Shown here: positions 17,480 through 26,692 of the stretch, one piece after another
Layout of the letters: each line of letters begins with the position of its first letter
Numbering within the stretch: the first letter of the stretch is position 1
NCBI RefSeq assembly: GCF_024648885.1
Contig: NZ_JANBBF010000012.1
Span: 124,001-188,000, forward strand
DNA: 64,000 nt
Direction: 5' to 3'
From: Prauserella salsuginis
GTDB lineage: Bacteria > Actinomycetota > Actinomycetes > Mycobacteriales > Pseudonocardiaceae
Notes under the pieces: generated by a model
Seen by the model: only the letters and a program-made list of their open reading frames with translations
Told to the model about the DNA's origin: nothing
Databases searched by the model: none
Position numbers and translations under genes: made by a program

Positions 17480-18421
17480 TCACGACACGGCGGCGTCGAT
17501 CTTGTCGTAGCGCATCGACTTCGCACGCTCCATCACGGTACGCAGTGGCTCGGGTTCGTGCCCGGTGATCTGTTCGACGTGTCGGGACTGGATTGCCTGG
17601 TAGCCCTTGGCGATCGCGATTTCGGCGGTTACCAGCTCGTCGCTGGCCCACATGTGTCCGTCGGGGCTGGGCGGCATGTCCGGGTCGTAGGTCCGGGGGA
17701 TACCGATCGAGTCGTAGAACGCGAGGCGTTCCTCGGCGGTGATCGGCACGTACTCGATCGGCCTCCCGTACACCTCGGTGCCGATCGCGGCGATCCGCTC
17801 GAAATTCAGTAGCTCGGGACCGGTGATCTCGTAGACCGCACCCGCGTGTGCCTCCGGGTCGAGTAGGCACGCGGCCGCGCTGCGTGCGACATTGGCCTTC
17901 GACACCGGGGCGAGGTAGCCGTCGCCGGTGGCCTGTTCCATCCGCCCGGTGTCGGCGCCCGGTGCTACGAGGATGTTGCTGACGATCTCGGCATAGAGCG
18001 CGTTTCGCAGAAATGTGTATTCCAGTCCGGACACCCGTAGATCCAGTTCACTCTGGTAGTGGTCGATCGCGGACAACGCCGGATTGCGCCGCTGCACCCC
18101 GCCGACGGAGGTGTAGACGATATGACGGATGCCTGCCTTCTGCGCGGCAGCGATGACGTTGCGGTGTTCCTCGACGCGGCGTCCCAGGTTAAGCCCGCTG
18201 ATCAGGAACAGGACGTCGCCGCCCTGGTAGGCGGCTTCGAGTAGCTCCAGCTTCCGATGGTCGCCCTCGCGCAGGAGGATTCCGGGCCCGGTGTGGTGGG
18301 CGAGCTTATCCGGTGTACGGGACACGAGCGTCAACTCGCGGTTTGGATCGGCCCGTAGTAGGAGATCGGTGACGCGGCGTCCCAGATCTCCCGAGGCTCC
18401 GCTGACGACGATGCGACTCAT
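17480..18421 (-). CDS. NmrA-like / QorB-type NAD(P)-binding reductase
   Basis: The 313-residue atypical short-chain reductase begins MSRIVVSGASGDLGRRVTDL, with the NmrA-type GASGxLG nucleotide motif. It continues with HRNVIAAAQKAGIRHIVYTS near residue 105 and LEYTFLRNALYAE, as in NmrA and NAD(P)H:quinone oxidoreductase 2 proteins. AAGGAG precedes the ATG at 18421. It is divergent from the ABM-ferredoxin-P450 series. The role could be quinone or enone reduction of an aromatic intermediate, or redox sensing; the sequence does not decide. Confidence 0.82.
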   Translation of the reverse strand: MSRIVVSGASGDLGRRVTDLLLRADPNRELTLVSRTPDKLAHHTGPGILLREGDHRKLELLEAAYQGGDVLFLISGLNLGRRVEEHRNVIAAAQKAGIRHIVYTSVGGVQRRNPALSAIDHYQSELDLRVSGLEYTFLRNALYAEIVSNILVAPGADTGRMEQATGDGYLAPVSKANVARSAAACLLDPEAHAGAVYEITGPELLNFERIAAIGTEVYGRPIEYVPITAEERLAFYDSIGIPRTYDPDMPPSPDGHMWASDELVTAEIAIAKGYQAIQSRHVEQITGHEPEPLRTVMERAKSMRYDKIDAAVS

Positions 18422-18665
18422 TCGAAACTCCTTGTGCTCGACGTGTGATCGACCGGGCGGCCCGCCCGTGAACTGTGTCTCGTACCTTGACGGAGTTTCC
18501 GGCGCCTGACGATGCCGGGAATATGGCGGCTGCCATACCTCCCGTGCATGGTCAGGGCAACGTTTCTGGTGTTGTCGCGCCACCGGCTTGACGTCGACAG
18601 TGACCAGGTCGCCTTACGAATGCCGAGATCGAGGTAGCCGACATGCCGTCCATCGACTTTCGGTT

Positions 18666-18971
18666 GTGATCGCCGTGATCGTCGAGCATGCCGAATTCCG
18701 TGTGCTGCCCGGGAGAGGGGCCGAGCTCGAGGCCGCTTTCGCGCGGATCAGCGATCTTCTCCTGGGAGCGCAGGGGTGCCACGGAGCAGAACTGCTGCAC
18801 AGCGTCGACCACGAGGACACCTACCTGCTCCGGGTGTGGTGGGAGAACCTCGAAGACCACACCGAAGTCTTTGCTCGCACCGAAGCGGGAATGTCGCTGG
18901 CCGCCGTACTGGGGCCGTACTGCGATGGCCCGCCCCACGTTGTCCACTACGGAGGCAGTGCACATGCCTGA
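18666..18971 (+). CDS. Antibiotic-biosynthesis-monooxygenase (ABM) domain protein
   Basis: This protein of about 101 residues is a single ABM ferredoxin-like beta-alpha-beta domain. Typical parts are the first strand AEFRVLPGRGAELEAAFARI, GCHGAELLHSVDHEDTYLLR, WENLEDHTEVF with the conserved W/E and H, and a final VVHYGG. Members include cofactor-free quinone-forming monooxygenases and small accessory proteins. There are in-frame GTG starts at 18666 and 18675 and no clear ribosome site, so the start is uncertain. It overlaps the ferredoxin gene by 8 bp and must be co-expressed with the P450 set. Confidence 0.78.
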   Translation: MIAVIVEHAEFRVLPGRGAELEAAFARISDLLLGAQGCHGAELLHSVDHEDTYLLRVWWENLEDHTEVFARTEAGMSLAAVLGPYCDGPPHVVHYGGSAHA

Positions 18972-19290
18972 GATCGTGTTCCACCAGCCTGGCGGCCGTG
19001 TCGCCACCGTCGAGACCGAAGCGGGCGTGAGCGTGATGCGCGCGGCCGTCCAGAACGCTGTGGAGGGCATCGTCGGCGAGTGCGGCGGTCAGGCAATGTG
19101 TGCGACTTGCCATGTTCTCGTCCACGAGTCCGTTCTGGACGGTCTGCCGCCGATCGGCGACGACGAGGAAGAGATGCTCGACTGTACGGCGGCGCCGCGC
19201 GATCCACGACGGAGCAGGCTGGGCTGCCAGCTGATCATGGGTACCGATCTTCCGAAGGTTGCGGTCGATGTCCCCGAAACCCAGCTCTGA
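18964..19290 (+). CDS. [2Fe-2S] ferredoxin, adrenodoxin/putidaredoxin type
   Basis: The 108-residue ferredoxin has cluster ligands Cys40, Cys46, Cys49 and Cys88 in the adrenodoxin-type C-x5-C-x2-C-x(n)-C arrangement, and an acidic GDDEEEMLD stretch at 65-73 typical of reductase/P450 docking. It overlaps the ABM gene by 8 bp and the reductase gene start by 23 bp. It is the electron carrier between the FAD reductase at 19268 and the P450 at 20566. Confidence 0.93.
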   Translation: MPEIVFHQPGGRVATVETEAGVSVMRAAVQNAVEGIVGECGGQAMCATCHVLVHESVLDGLPPIGDDEEEMLDCTAAPRDPRRSRLGCQLIMGTDLPKVAVDVPETQL

Positions 19291-20569
19291 GCCCGGCGTG
19301 GTCGTCATCGGCGCCGGACAGGCCGGTGTCCACGTCGCCGACGCACTGCGCGAGGGTGGATACCACGGTGCGGTGACCATCGTCGGCGACGAGCCCGGCG
19401 TGCCCTACGAGCGGCCGCCGCTGTCCAAGGGCTTCCTGGTCGGGACCACCGCGCCCGAGTCGTTGCGCCTGCGCGATCCCGAGCACTTCATGAAACGGCG
19501 GATCAAGCTGCGTATTGGCGTCGCAGCGAGAAGGGTCGACACGGTCGGCAGGACCGTCGCCCTCGCTGACGGGATGCGGCTGGGCTACGACCACCTCGTC
19601 CTGGCCACCGGCGCCGCACCACGAGGGTTGCCGATCCCCGGCAGCGACCTTACCGGGGTGTGCTGTCTGCGCACCGTCGCCGACGCGCGGTGGCTCCGGG
19701 AACGGATGCGCTCGGCCCGGTCGGTCGTGATCGTCGGCGGCGGATTCATCGGCATGGAAATCGCGGCGACGACGCGTGGGCGCGGACCGCACACTACCGT
19801 ATTGGAAGCGGCGGACCGTCCACTCGAGCGGGCACTGTCGCCGACCATGGCACGGCACCTAGTCGAGGCACATCGACGGTCGGGTGTGGACGTCCGGCTT
19901 GGCGAAAGAGTCACCGGACTCGTGGGCGAGCGGGGGCACGTCACGGGCGTCGTCGGCGCGAGCGGGCACACATACCCGGCGGATCTGGTCGTTGTGGCGA
20001 TCGGGGTGTCCCCGCGCGCCGAACTGGCCGAGGCCGCCGGAGTGCGGGTCGCGGACGGGATCCTCGTCGACGGCTCGCTGCGCACGACGGTTCCGGAGAT
20101 CTTCGCCGTCGGCGACTGCGCGCGGCACCCGAACGTCCACGCCGGGGCAATGGTGCGGATCGAGTCCGTGCAGAACGCTACCGACCAGGCGCGGCACGTC
20201 GCGGACACGATCCTCGGCACCGTCGATGAGCCGTATGCGCGGCTGCCGTGGTTCTGGAGCCACCAGGGTGAACTGAGGTTGCAGATTGCCGGGCTGCGCG
20301 GGCCGGACGAATACGACGTCGTGCTGGGCGCCCCGGAGTCGGGGCGGTTCTCTGTGTGCGGTTATCGGGACGGACGGCTCGTTGCGGTCGAGACGCTCAA
20401 CCGGCCCGCGGACCACCAGGCGGCGCGGCGCCTCCTTCAGGCGGGAGTCTCCCCGGACCCGGCCCTGCTGAGTGATCACGCCTTCGATCTCAAGGACTTC
20501 GCGAAGCGAGAGGTGCCCTCGGCCGACCGGGTTCCCCGTCCGCTTCCCACCCGAGAGGAGCACTCATGA
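19268..20569 (+). CDS. FAD-dependent ferredoxin reductase (putidaredoxin-reductase type)
   Basis: The 433-residue reductase has an FAD motif VVVIGAGQAGVHVADAL near residue 11, ERPPLSKGFL near residue 50, a second Rossmann motif VVIVGGGFIGMEIAATTR near residue 155, and IFAVGDCARHPN near residue 280. It continues with the C-terminal PWFWSHQGELRLQIAGL domain of the putidaredoxin/rhodocoxin reductase family. I use ATG 19268, with GAAGG upstream. It completes a three-component chain with the adjacent [2Fe-2S] ferredoxin and P450; its stop overlaps the P450 start by 4 bp. Confidence 0.93.
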   Translation: MSPKPSSEPGVVVIGAGQAGVHVADALREGGYHGAVTIVGDEPGVPYERPPLSKGFLVGTTAPESLRLRDPEHFMKRRIKLRIGVAARRVDTVGRTVALADGMRLGYDHLVLATGAAPRGLPIPGSDLTGVCCLRTVADARWLRERMRSARSVVIVGGGFIGMEIAATTRGRGPHTTVLEAADRPLERALSPTMARHLVEAHRRSGVDVRLGERVTGLVGERGHVTGVVGASGHTYPADLVVVAIGVSPRAELAEAAGVRVADGILVDGSLRTTVPEIFAVGDCARHPNVHAGAMVRIESVQNATDQARHVADTILGTVDEPYARLPWFWSHQGELRLQIAGLRGPDEYDVVLGAPESGRFSVCGYRDGRLVAVETLNRPADHQAARRLLQAGVSPDPALLSDHAFDLKDFAKREVPSADRVPRPLPTREEHS

Positions 20570-21756
20570 CGACCGAAGTACCGACCGCAGACTGGATCGA
20601 CCCGGTCACGATGAACGCCGACCCGTACCCATCCTACCGCCGCCTCCGGCAGGAGAGCCCGGTTGCCTGGGTGCCCGCGCTCGGGCAGTTCCTGGCTACC
20701 GGCTACCGGGCGTGCCGGGCGATTGAGGATGACCAGCGGAGTTTCAGTGCCGGATGCACGTCTGGGACCAGCGCCAAGATGGCCCGCGCACTCGGCGGTC
20801 AGCCGATGGTGAACAAGGACGACCCCGACCACACGCACGAGCGCCGCGTCATCAACCCGGGTCTCCGGCCGAAACAGCTCCGCGATCGATGGACACCCGT
20901 CTTCGAGGCCAACGCGCGCACCTACCTTGAAACCCTCCGCGAGCACGGACCCGACGACGCGGATCTCAACCGTGACTACGCGGCCCCGGTGGCGGCTCGG
21001 AACCTCATCGACCTGCTGGGATTCCGGGACGTCGAGGTCGACGTCATGCGGGAGTGGTCGAACGCGTTCGTCAGCGGAGTCGGCAACCTCTTCGACGACC
21101 CGGAGACGTGGAAGCGTAACGATCGAGCGTGTGCCGAGGTTGGTGCCGTCCTCGACGAACTCGTCCCATACTACCGCTCCCACCCCGACGATTCGATGAT
21201 CTCGGCGCTCGCGAACGCAGAGCTCACCGACGAGCAGATCCTTGCGAACGTCAACCTCACCATCACCGGTGGCATGAACGAGCCCCAGCACGCGGTGACG
21301 AGCACGGTGTGGGCCCTCGACCGGCACCGGGAGCAGCGCGATCAGACGCTGGACGATCCTGCGTTGTGGCCTGCGGTGTTCGACGAGACGGTGCGTTGGC
21401 TCTCGCCGATCGGCATGTATCCGAGGCAGGCGACCGAGGACGTCGTGCTCAACGGCGTCACGGTGCCGGAGGGAGCGCTCATCGGCGTCGTGGTCGCCGC
21501 TGCGAACCGCGACAACGGTGAGTTCGAGCGGGGCGAGGAGTTCGACATCCATCGCCCTAAACGGCCGCACCTCGCCTTCGGCAGCGGCGTGCACATGTGC
21601 GCCGGGCACTGGGCGGCGCGGATTGCGATCGGTGAGATCGCCGTCCCGCTGCTCTACGGCGAACTTCCCGGATTTCGGCCCGACACCCGGCGGGACGAAT
21701 CTTGGTTCGGCTGGTTTTTCCGGGGACTGACCGAATTGCCTGTCACTTGGGACTGA
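20566..21756 (+). CDS. Cytochrome P450, similar to the aromatic O-demethylase GcoA group
   Basis: The 396-residue P450 has haem loop FGSGVHMCAGHWAARI with Cys345. In the I helix, residues 235-240 read GGMNEP, with Glu-Pro in place of the usual acid-Thr pair. The start (MTTEVPTADWIDPVTMNADP), the HRPKRPHLAFGSG segment and the FGWFFRGLTELPVTW ending resemble Amycolatopsis GcoA as I recall it, which removes methyl groups from guaiacol-type ethers. GcoA uses a fused one-protein reductase, whereas this gene has separate ferredoxin and reductase genes upstream. It probably O-demethylates or hydroxylates an alkoxy- or alkyl-aromatic; the substrate is inferred from resemblance only. Confidence 0.88.
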   Translation: MTTEVPTADWIDPVTMNADPYPSYRRLRQESPVAWVPALGQFLATGYRACRAIEDDQRSFSAGCTSGTSAKMARALGGQPMVNKDDPDHTHERRVINPGLRPKQLRDRWTPVFEANARTYLETLREHGPDDADLNRDYAAPVAARNLIDLLGFRDVEVDVMREWSNAFVSGVGNLFDDPETWKRNDRACAEVGAVLDELVPYYRSHPDDSMISALANAELTDEQILANVNLTITGGMNEPQHAVTSTVWALDRHREQRDQTLDDPALWPAVFDETVRWLSPIGMYPRQATEDVVLNGVTVPEGALIGVVVAAANRDNGEFERGEEFDIHRPKRPHLAFGSGVHMCAGHWAARIAIGEIAVPLLYGELPGFRPDTRRDESWFGWFFRGLTELPVTWD

Positions 21757-21800
21757 GCCTACGGACTGCCCTTTAGCATCAACAACAAACAGGAGAAGAA

Positions 21801-23286
21801 ATGTCCCTCACCGGCGAGCGCTTCACTGAACTTGACCGCGTCCAATTCTTCATCGACGGAGCATGGGCGGACCCGGTCGGCGACGGCGTGAACCACCAGA
21901 CCGAGGCCGCGACCGGCGAGATCATCGGCACCGCGGCGCTCGGCGGCGCCCCGGACATCGACGCGGCGGTCCGCGCCGCGCGTCGCGGCGTGCGACGACG
22001 GGCCGTGGGGACGGTCGACTGCGCCGGAACGGGCCGCGACGCTGCGCCGCCTCGCCGACGTACTCGAAACCAGGGCAGCCGACACCGCCCGGCTCGTCAG
22101 CCGCGAGAACGGTATGCCGATCGGGTTCTCTGAGCAGGTCAACGGTGGTCTTCCTGGCGCGATGCTGCGGACCTACGCCGACGTCGTCGAGAACCTCGTC
22201 CTCGAACGTGCCCAGTCGAGCCAGGCCGGATCGACGATCGTGCGGCGCGAGCCTCTCGGCGTGGTCGCCGCGATTGTGCCGTGGAACTTCCCGCAGGCCC
22301 TCGCCGCGTTCAAGATCGCGCCCGCGCTGGCGGCCGGGAACACGGTCGTCCTGAAACCCTCCCCGGAGACCGCGCTCGACGCCTACGTCTGGGCCGACGC
22401 CGCCCATGAGGCCGGACTGCCGGACGGCGTGCTCAACATCGTCGTCGGTGACCGTGACGCGGGCGCCGCGCTGGTCACGCATCCGCTGGTAGACAAGATC
22501 TCCTTCACCGGCTCGACCGAGGCGGGGCGCCAGATCGGCGCCGAAGCGGGCCGGCTCGTCCGCCCGGTCACCCTCGAACTCGGCGGGAAGTCCCCCGGCG
22601 TGTTCCTCGACGACGGCGACGTCGACAGCCTGGTCACCGCGCTCGACGGCGCGTCGTATCTCAACAACAGCCAGACCTGCACGACGCAGTCGCGGATTCT
22701 GGTCGCGCGCTCCCGCTACAACGAGGTGCTCGATGCGCTCGCCGACCACGCCACCAACCACTTCACGATCGGCGACCCGCTCGACCCGTCGGTGACGCTC
22801 GGGCCGATGGCGTCGAGCAGGCAGCTCGATCGCGTCCTCGGCTACATCGACGCCGCGAAGAACTCCGGCGCACGCATGATCGCAGGCGGCGGCCGCCCGG
22901 CTGGGCTCGACCGAGGCTACTTCGTCGAGCCGACCGTGTTCGCCGACGTCGACAACCACGACACGCTTGCGCGCGAAGAGGTGTTCGGCCCGGTCATCGC
23001 CGTGATCCCCTTCGACGGCGAAGCGGAGGCGGTTCGGATCGCCAACGACACGAACTTCGGGCTCGCCAGCGTCGTCTACAGTACAGACGAGGACCACGCG
23101 CTGAACGTCGCCCGCAAGATCCGCTCGGGCACCGTCGGCCTGAACTACTACATGCTCGACATCGGCGCGCCCTACGGCGGATACAAGGAATCCGGCCTGG
23201 GCCGCGAACTCGGCGGCGAAATCGGCATCGAGGGATACCTGCAGTATAAGTCTATCTACGCGTCGGCACGGTATCTCGGGGAGTGA
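21801..23286 (+). pseudogene. Aldehyde dehydrogenase with a +1 frameshift near position 21987
   Basis: The reading starts at ATG 21801 with AGGAGAAG upstream and runs MSLTGERFTELDRVQFFIDG up to AAVRAARR, then loses homology. Reading one base later from about 21991 restores it: CDDGPWGRSTAPERAATLRR, then SRENGMPIGF and the rest of a full ALDH to 23286. The corrected protein would be 494 residues, with PWNFPQALAAFKIAPALAAG (cofactor), LELGGKSPG (Glu) and SQTCTTQSRIL (catalytic Cys). An extra G in the run CGTCGCGGCG explains the break. It is either a recent pseudogene or a sequence error. It would oxidise the aldehyde made by the P450 upstream. Confidence 0.85.
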
Positions 23287-23302
23287 GTGCGGTTCAGGGC
23301 TT

Positions 23303-24298
23303 TTACTCGCCGCGCAGCACCGCGGATGGCGAACGGCCGTACCGGCGGCGGAAGGCGGCCGCGAAGCGCGGCACGTGCCCGAATCCCCAACGATTCGCGA
23401 TCTCGGCGACGGTCCGGCCCTTGGCGTGCACCAGGTCGTCGTGGGCGCGTGCGAGCCGCACCCGCTCGACGTACTGCCGAGGCGCCACGTCGAGAACGGT
23501 GCGGAAATCGCGTTGCAGCGTCCGTTCGGAGACTCCGGCGAACGCACTCAGCGATTTCAGCGAGAGATCCGCTTCCGGTTCTGATTCGATGAGGGCGAGC
23601 ACGCGTCTGACCCTGTATGGAACAGTCGAACGGGAATCGTCCCGACGCAATTCGGTGCTGTAATTGTGCGGCTGCGCCGACAGCAGCCCGGCGATGAGGA
23701 AGTTCGCCCACGCCGATGCCCCTTCGGGGCTCGATCCGAGTCCGGTCGGGTCATCGAGATCGTGCGCTAGCAACGCGATCGTGCGCACCCAGGTCGCCGA
23801 CGCAGGTGCCGTCATGTCGACCCGCAGATTGAAGAGGACCGGGTCGTAGAGAGTCCGCCCCAGCATCCGTTCCAGTTGCTTCTCGAGGGCCTCCCGGTCG
23901 ATGCGCACGTGGAGTTGGGTGTAGCCGGTGCCGAAACGCATGGTGGTGTGCATGCACGGCGAGATGATTCCGCCCGTACTGGGGCCGAGGAGTACGGAGG
24001 AATCGGCGCAGTCGATCCGGTTCGTCCCGGCTAGCGCGAAATGCACGTCGTAATACGACAGCACCTCGGGAATCTCGACGCGGACATCGCTGCCGTAATG
24101 TCGGAGATAGATCAGCGAGACCGGGCCGATGGTCGCGGCGGACATGTCGCTGGTCGGAGCGATGGACGACGTGGTCGTCTCGATCCGGAACGGCCCCAAC
24201 TGCTGGGAAAGGAGTTCCAGTGCCCGCGCCGAACCGTCGGCGCGGACGATCTCGTACCGGGAAGGAAGAACGGGGAGAACCGAGGCCGCTGTATTCAC
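23303..24298 (-). CDS. AraC-family transcriptional regulator
   Basis: The 331-residue regulator has an N-terminal AraC-binding-like cupin region (residues 20-200, with RHYGSDVRVEIPEVLSYYDV). The C-terminal double helix-turn-helix from about residue 225 has LSLKSLSAFAGVSERTLQRD and VAEIANRWGFGHVPRFAAAF. The GTG at 24298 is preceded by GGAGG at the right distance. It faces the aldehyde-dehydrogenase end of the P450 series and is divergent from a LysR gene. It is likely to control the P450/aldehyde-dehydrogenase genes, as NphR- and ThcR-like regulators do next to P450 loci in other actinomycetes (inference). Confidence 0.9.
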   Translation of the reverse strand: MNTAASVLPVLPSRYEIVRADGSARALELLSQQLGPFRIETTTSSIAPTSDMSAATIGPVSLIYLRHYGSDVRVEIPEVLSYYDVHFALAGTNRIDCADSSVLLGPSTGGIISPCMHTTMRFGTGYTQLHVRIDREALEKQLERMLGRTLYDPVLFNLRVDMTAPASATWVRTIALLAHDLDDPTGLGSSPEGASAWANFLIAGLLSAQPHNYSTELRRDDSRSTVPYRVRRVLALIESEPEADLSLKSLSAFAGVSERTLQRDFRTVLDVAPRQYVERVRLARAHDDLVHAKGRTVAEIANRWGFGHVPRFAAAFRRRYGRSPSAVLRGE

Positions 24299-24485
24299 GA
24301 TGCACCTCCGCACGATGCGGGAACAGGGTACACAACGGGCTGCGGCGACTGTCAAGACAGCGAGCGCGTCGATGCGATGTCGCGAAACGGATTGCCGTTG
24401 CGGCTTTCAGCTCGTCGTGGGCACGCCACACGTCGTAAGGTTGAATGCGCTGGATACAGCAGTGTCGCTGTGAGTGGAGGCTAGA

Positions 24486-25394
24486 GTGGAAGTCCGCGAG
24501 CTCGAGTGGTTCATCGCCCTGGCCCGCACGGAGAACGTCACGAGCGCGGCCGATCGGCTGCACATCAGCCAGCCGACGCTCTCGCGTGCACTCGGGCGGC
24601 TCGAACGCAAGCTCGGAGTGAAGCTGTTTGACCGCCAGCAGAATCGGTTGTACCTGAGCAAGTTCGGCGAGATCTTCCAATCGCACGTCCTGCGCGCGAT
24701 CACCGAACTCGAACAGGGTGAGGAGCGGGTCAGGACGCTCGCCGATCCGGAATGCGGCACCGTGTCCCTCGGATTCCTGCACTCGTTCGGTGGCTGGCTC
24801 GTGCCGTCGGTGCTGGACCGGTACCGCACGATCGCGCCGACCACGACGTTCGAGCTGATGGGTGCGGCGATGGACTCGATTGTCGATGCTGTCCGGGACG
24901 GTCGGCTCGACGTCGGCTTCGTCGCTCCGGAACCGGTCGCGATCGACGTGTTGTGGGTTCCGCTCGGCCGGGAAATACTGTGCCTGGAGGTGCCGGAGGG
25001 CGACGAGTTCGAGGGCCGCGCGGAGATCTCGATCGCGGAGATCGGTCGGCGGCAGATGCTCGCGCTTGGCGAGGAGTACGGACTTCGGCACGTCGTGGAC
25101 CGGCTCTTCGATGACGCGGGAGTCGTACCCCAGATATCGATCGAGGCGACCGAGCTGTCGACGCTGAAGGCACTGGTACGGCACGGAAGTGGGATCGCGA
25201 TCGTGCCGCTTCCCCCGGACGGTGGTTCCTCGTCGACGATTATCCCGATCAGCGACGAGAACGCTTTCCGCTTCTACGGTGCGGTGACCAGGCAGTGCGG
25301 TCCGACAGGCAGCGCGGCCCGGTCGTTCGTTGACTTCGTCGCAGGCGAGGCCGATGTCCGTTCGCTCGGGGGCGAGCACGGTGCGGCGGTGTGA
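24486..25394 (+). CDS. LysR-family transcriptional regulator
   Basis: The 302-residue LysR protein has a winged helix-turn-helix at residues 1-60 (VEVRELEWFIALARTENVTS, then LHISQPTLSRALGRLERKLG) and an effector domain with GRLDVGFVAPE near residue 140. GGAGG at 24476 favours the GTG at 24486 over the GTG at 24474. It is divergent from the AraC gene (187-bp shared promoter region) and convergent with the extradiol gene at 25472. It could act on either neighbouring module. Confidence 0.9.
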   Translation: MEVRELEWFIALARTENVTSAADRLHISQPTLSRALGRLERKLGVKLFDRQQNRLYLSKFGEIFQSHVLRAITELEQGEERVRTLADPECGTVSLGFLHSFGGWLVPSVLDRYRTIAPTTTFELMGAAMDSIVDAVRDGRLDVGFVAPEPVAIDVLWVPLGREILCLEVPEGDEFEGRAEISIAEIGRRQMLALGEEYGLRHVVDRLFDDAGVVPQISIEATELSTLKALVRHGSGIAIVPLPPDGGSSSTIIPISDENAFRFYGAVTRQCGPTGSAARSFVDFVAGEADVRSLGGEHGAAV

Positions 25395-25471
25395 CCGCGA
25401 GCTGTCAAACCGGTGACTGGCCGAGCCGGTGCGGAAGGCATGCGATCACGTCCGGATCGGCTGGGCCCTTC

Positions 25472-26689
25472 TCAGCCGAGCGGACCCCAGAAGGTCTCGC
25501 CACCGTAGGTGTCCGACAAGGGCTCCAGCGCCTCCGGCCAGACTCCCGGGGTGACTTTCCTGCGCTGGTCGGGACGCCGGACGGCGCCGTCCCAGCCCAC
25601 CTGTTCCATGTAGTAGTAGAGCTGCACGACGTGGCCGTCCGGGTCGACCGCGTGTAGAACGTAGTCGATGCCGGGATGGATCTCCTGCGGCAAGTCGAGG
25701 AACTTGACGTCGCGCTCCTCGAGGAAGGCCTTCGCAGTCCGCAGCTGCTCGTACGATCCGAGCTGGATACCGAACGACAGCAGCGTGCTGTGCTCGCTGA
25801 CGCCGAGTGCGCTCCGCAGCGCGAGGGGGAACAGCCCGATGCTATGGTGCTCGGTGTTGGCGCGCAGGAACGCCGCGCGGTGTCCCTCGACGGCCGTGTC
25901 CTCGCTTGCGGTCAGCCCGAGCATCTTTGTGTAGAAGTGCTGGGCCTCGGCGACGTCTTCGACGAAGATTCCGACCGGCCCGATCCGGACGGCCTTGAAC
26001 GGGCGTCCGAGCAGCACGCCGCCAACGTCGTGCGTCTTGTCCGACCTGTCGGCCCAGCGGTGTCCCGAGGTCAGGTCAACGCCGTCGGCGAGGGCCTCGG
26101 CGAGCTCGGTGACCTCCGCTTTGAACGGGAGCTCGGGGTGGTCGTCGCGCCACGGCCACATCGATTCCGGTTTGCTGAGCCCATCCCAGCCGATCTGCTC
26201 GATACCGTACTCGAGCTCGTTCGTATGGCCGGTGGGGTCGGGGAAGTAAGTGTGCCAGTTCGAGCCGGGGTCGCGGCCGTACCGGGCGATCTTCTTGCCC
26301 TGCGATTCCAGCCATTTGCGTGCTTCGACAATCTCGCGCAGTGTACTAACCTGCCATGTGATCTGGTTGATCGTGATGTCCGGGCGGTCCGGCGACTCTC
26401 TGAGCTGTACCCACGGACGTGGCATCAGCACGAACGTATGGTGGTCGCTGTTGTGGCGCAGGAAGTAGATCTTGCTGTCTGGTACCTGGTCGAGCCAGTC
26501 GCCCGGGTCAGCCTTTGCGAGCTCCACGGTGTCCGAGACGGTGAAGCCGAGCAGGTCGCGATAGAATCGCGCGGACGCGCCGGTGTCGGCGACGCTGATG
26601 CCGAAGTGGTTGAGCCGCCGGATCTTGAACGGGCGGTCGTAGAGGATGCCGCCGACCGAGTACTTCTCCGTCGTCGCGTTGTCCGTCAT
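25472..26689 (-). CDS. Two-domain VOC protein, type I extradiol-dioxygenase-like
   Basis: The 405-residue protein is built of two vicinal-oxygen-chelate domains (about 20-170 and 225-375), longer than the usual 290-310 residues. The N-terminal domain keeps a full His-His-Glu set: His28 (LNHFGISVAD), His83/84 (SDHHTFVLM) and Glu158 or Glu160 (GHTNELEYG). In the C-terminal domain the first position reads IGPVGIFVED and the last GHVVQLYYY, so two of three ligands are missing. In typical type I extradiol enzymes the C-terminal domain is the metal-binding one. It follows the FAH gene by 3 bp and is last in the HsaAB-like operon, so meta-cleavage of a catechol is likely. A 21-nt hairpin (25458-25478) overlaps its stop. 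Confidence 0.8.
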   Translation of the reverse strand: MTDNATTEKYSVGGILYDRPFKIRRLNHFGISVADTGASARFYRDLLGFTVSDTVELAKADPGDWLDQVPDSKIYFLRHNSDHHTFVLMPRPWVQLRESPDRPDITINQITWQVSTLREIVEARKWLESQGKKIARYGRDPGSNWHTYFPDPTGHTNELEYGIEQIGWDGLSKPESMWPWRDDHPELPFKAEVTELAEALADGVDLTSGHRWADRSDKTHDVGGVLLGRPFKAVRIGPVGIFVEDVAEAQHFYTKMLGLTASEDTAVEGHRAAFLRANTEHHSIGLFPLALRSALGVSEHSTLLSFGIQLGSYEQLRTAKAFLEERDVKFLDLPQEIHPGIDYVLHAVDPDGHVVQLYYYMEQVGWDGAVRRPDQRRKVTPGVWPEALEPLSDTYGGETFWGPLG

Positions 26690-26692
26690 GTC

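Noticed and set aside
21922-23547. A 541-codon minus-strand open frame opposite the frameshifted aldehyde dehydrogenase
   Set aside because: The plus strand carries unmistakable ALDH motifs; the minus translation is low-complexity and unrecognisable.
23751-25379. A 542-codon minus-strand open frame across the AraC-LysR promoter and the LysR gene
   Set aside because: It runs antisense to LysR and out of frame through AraC, and matches nothing.
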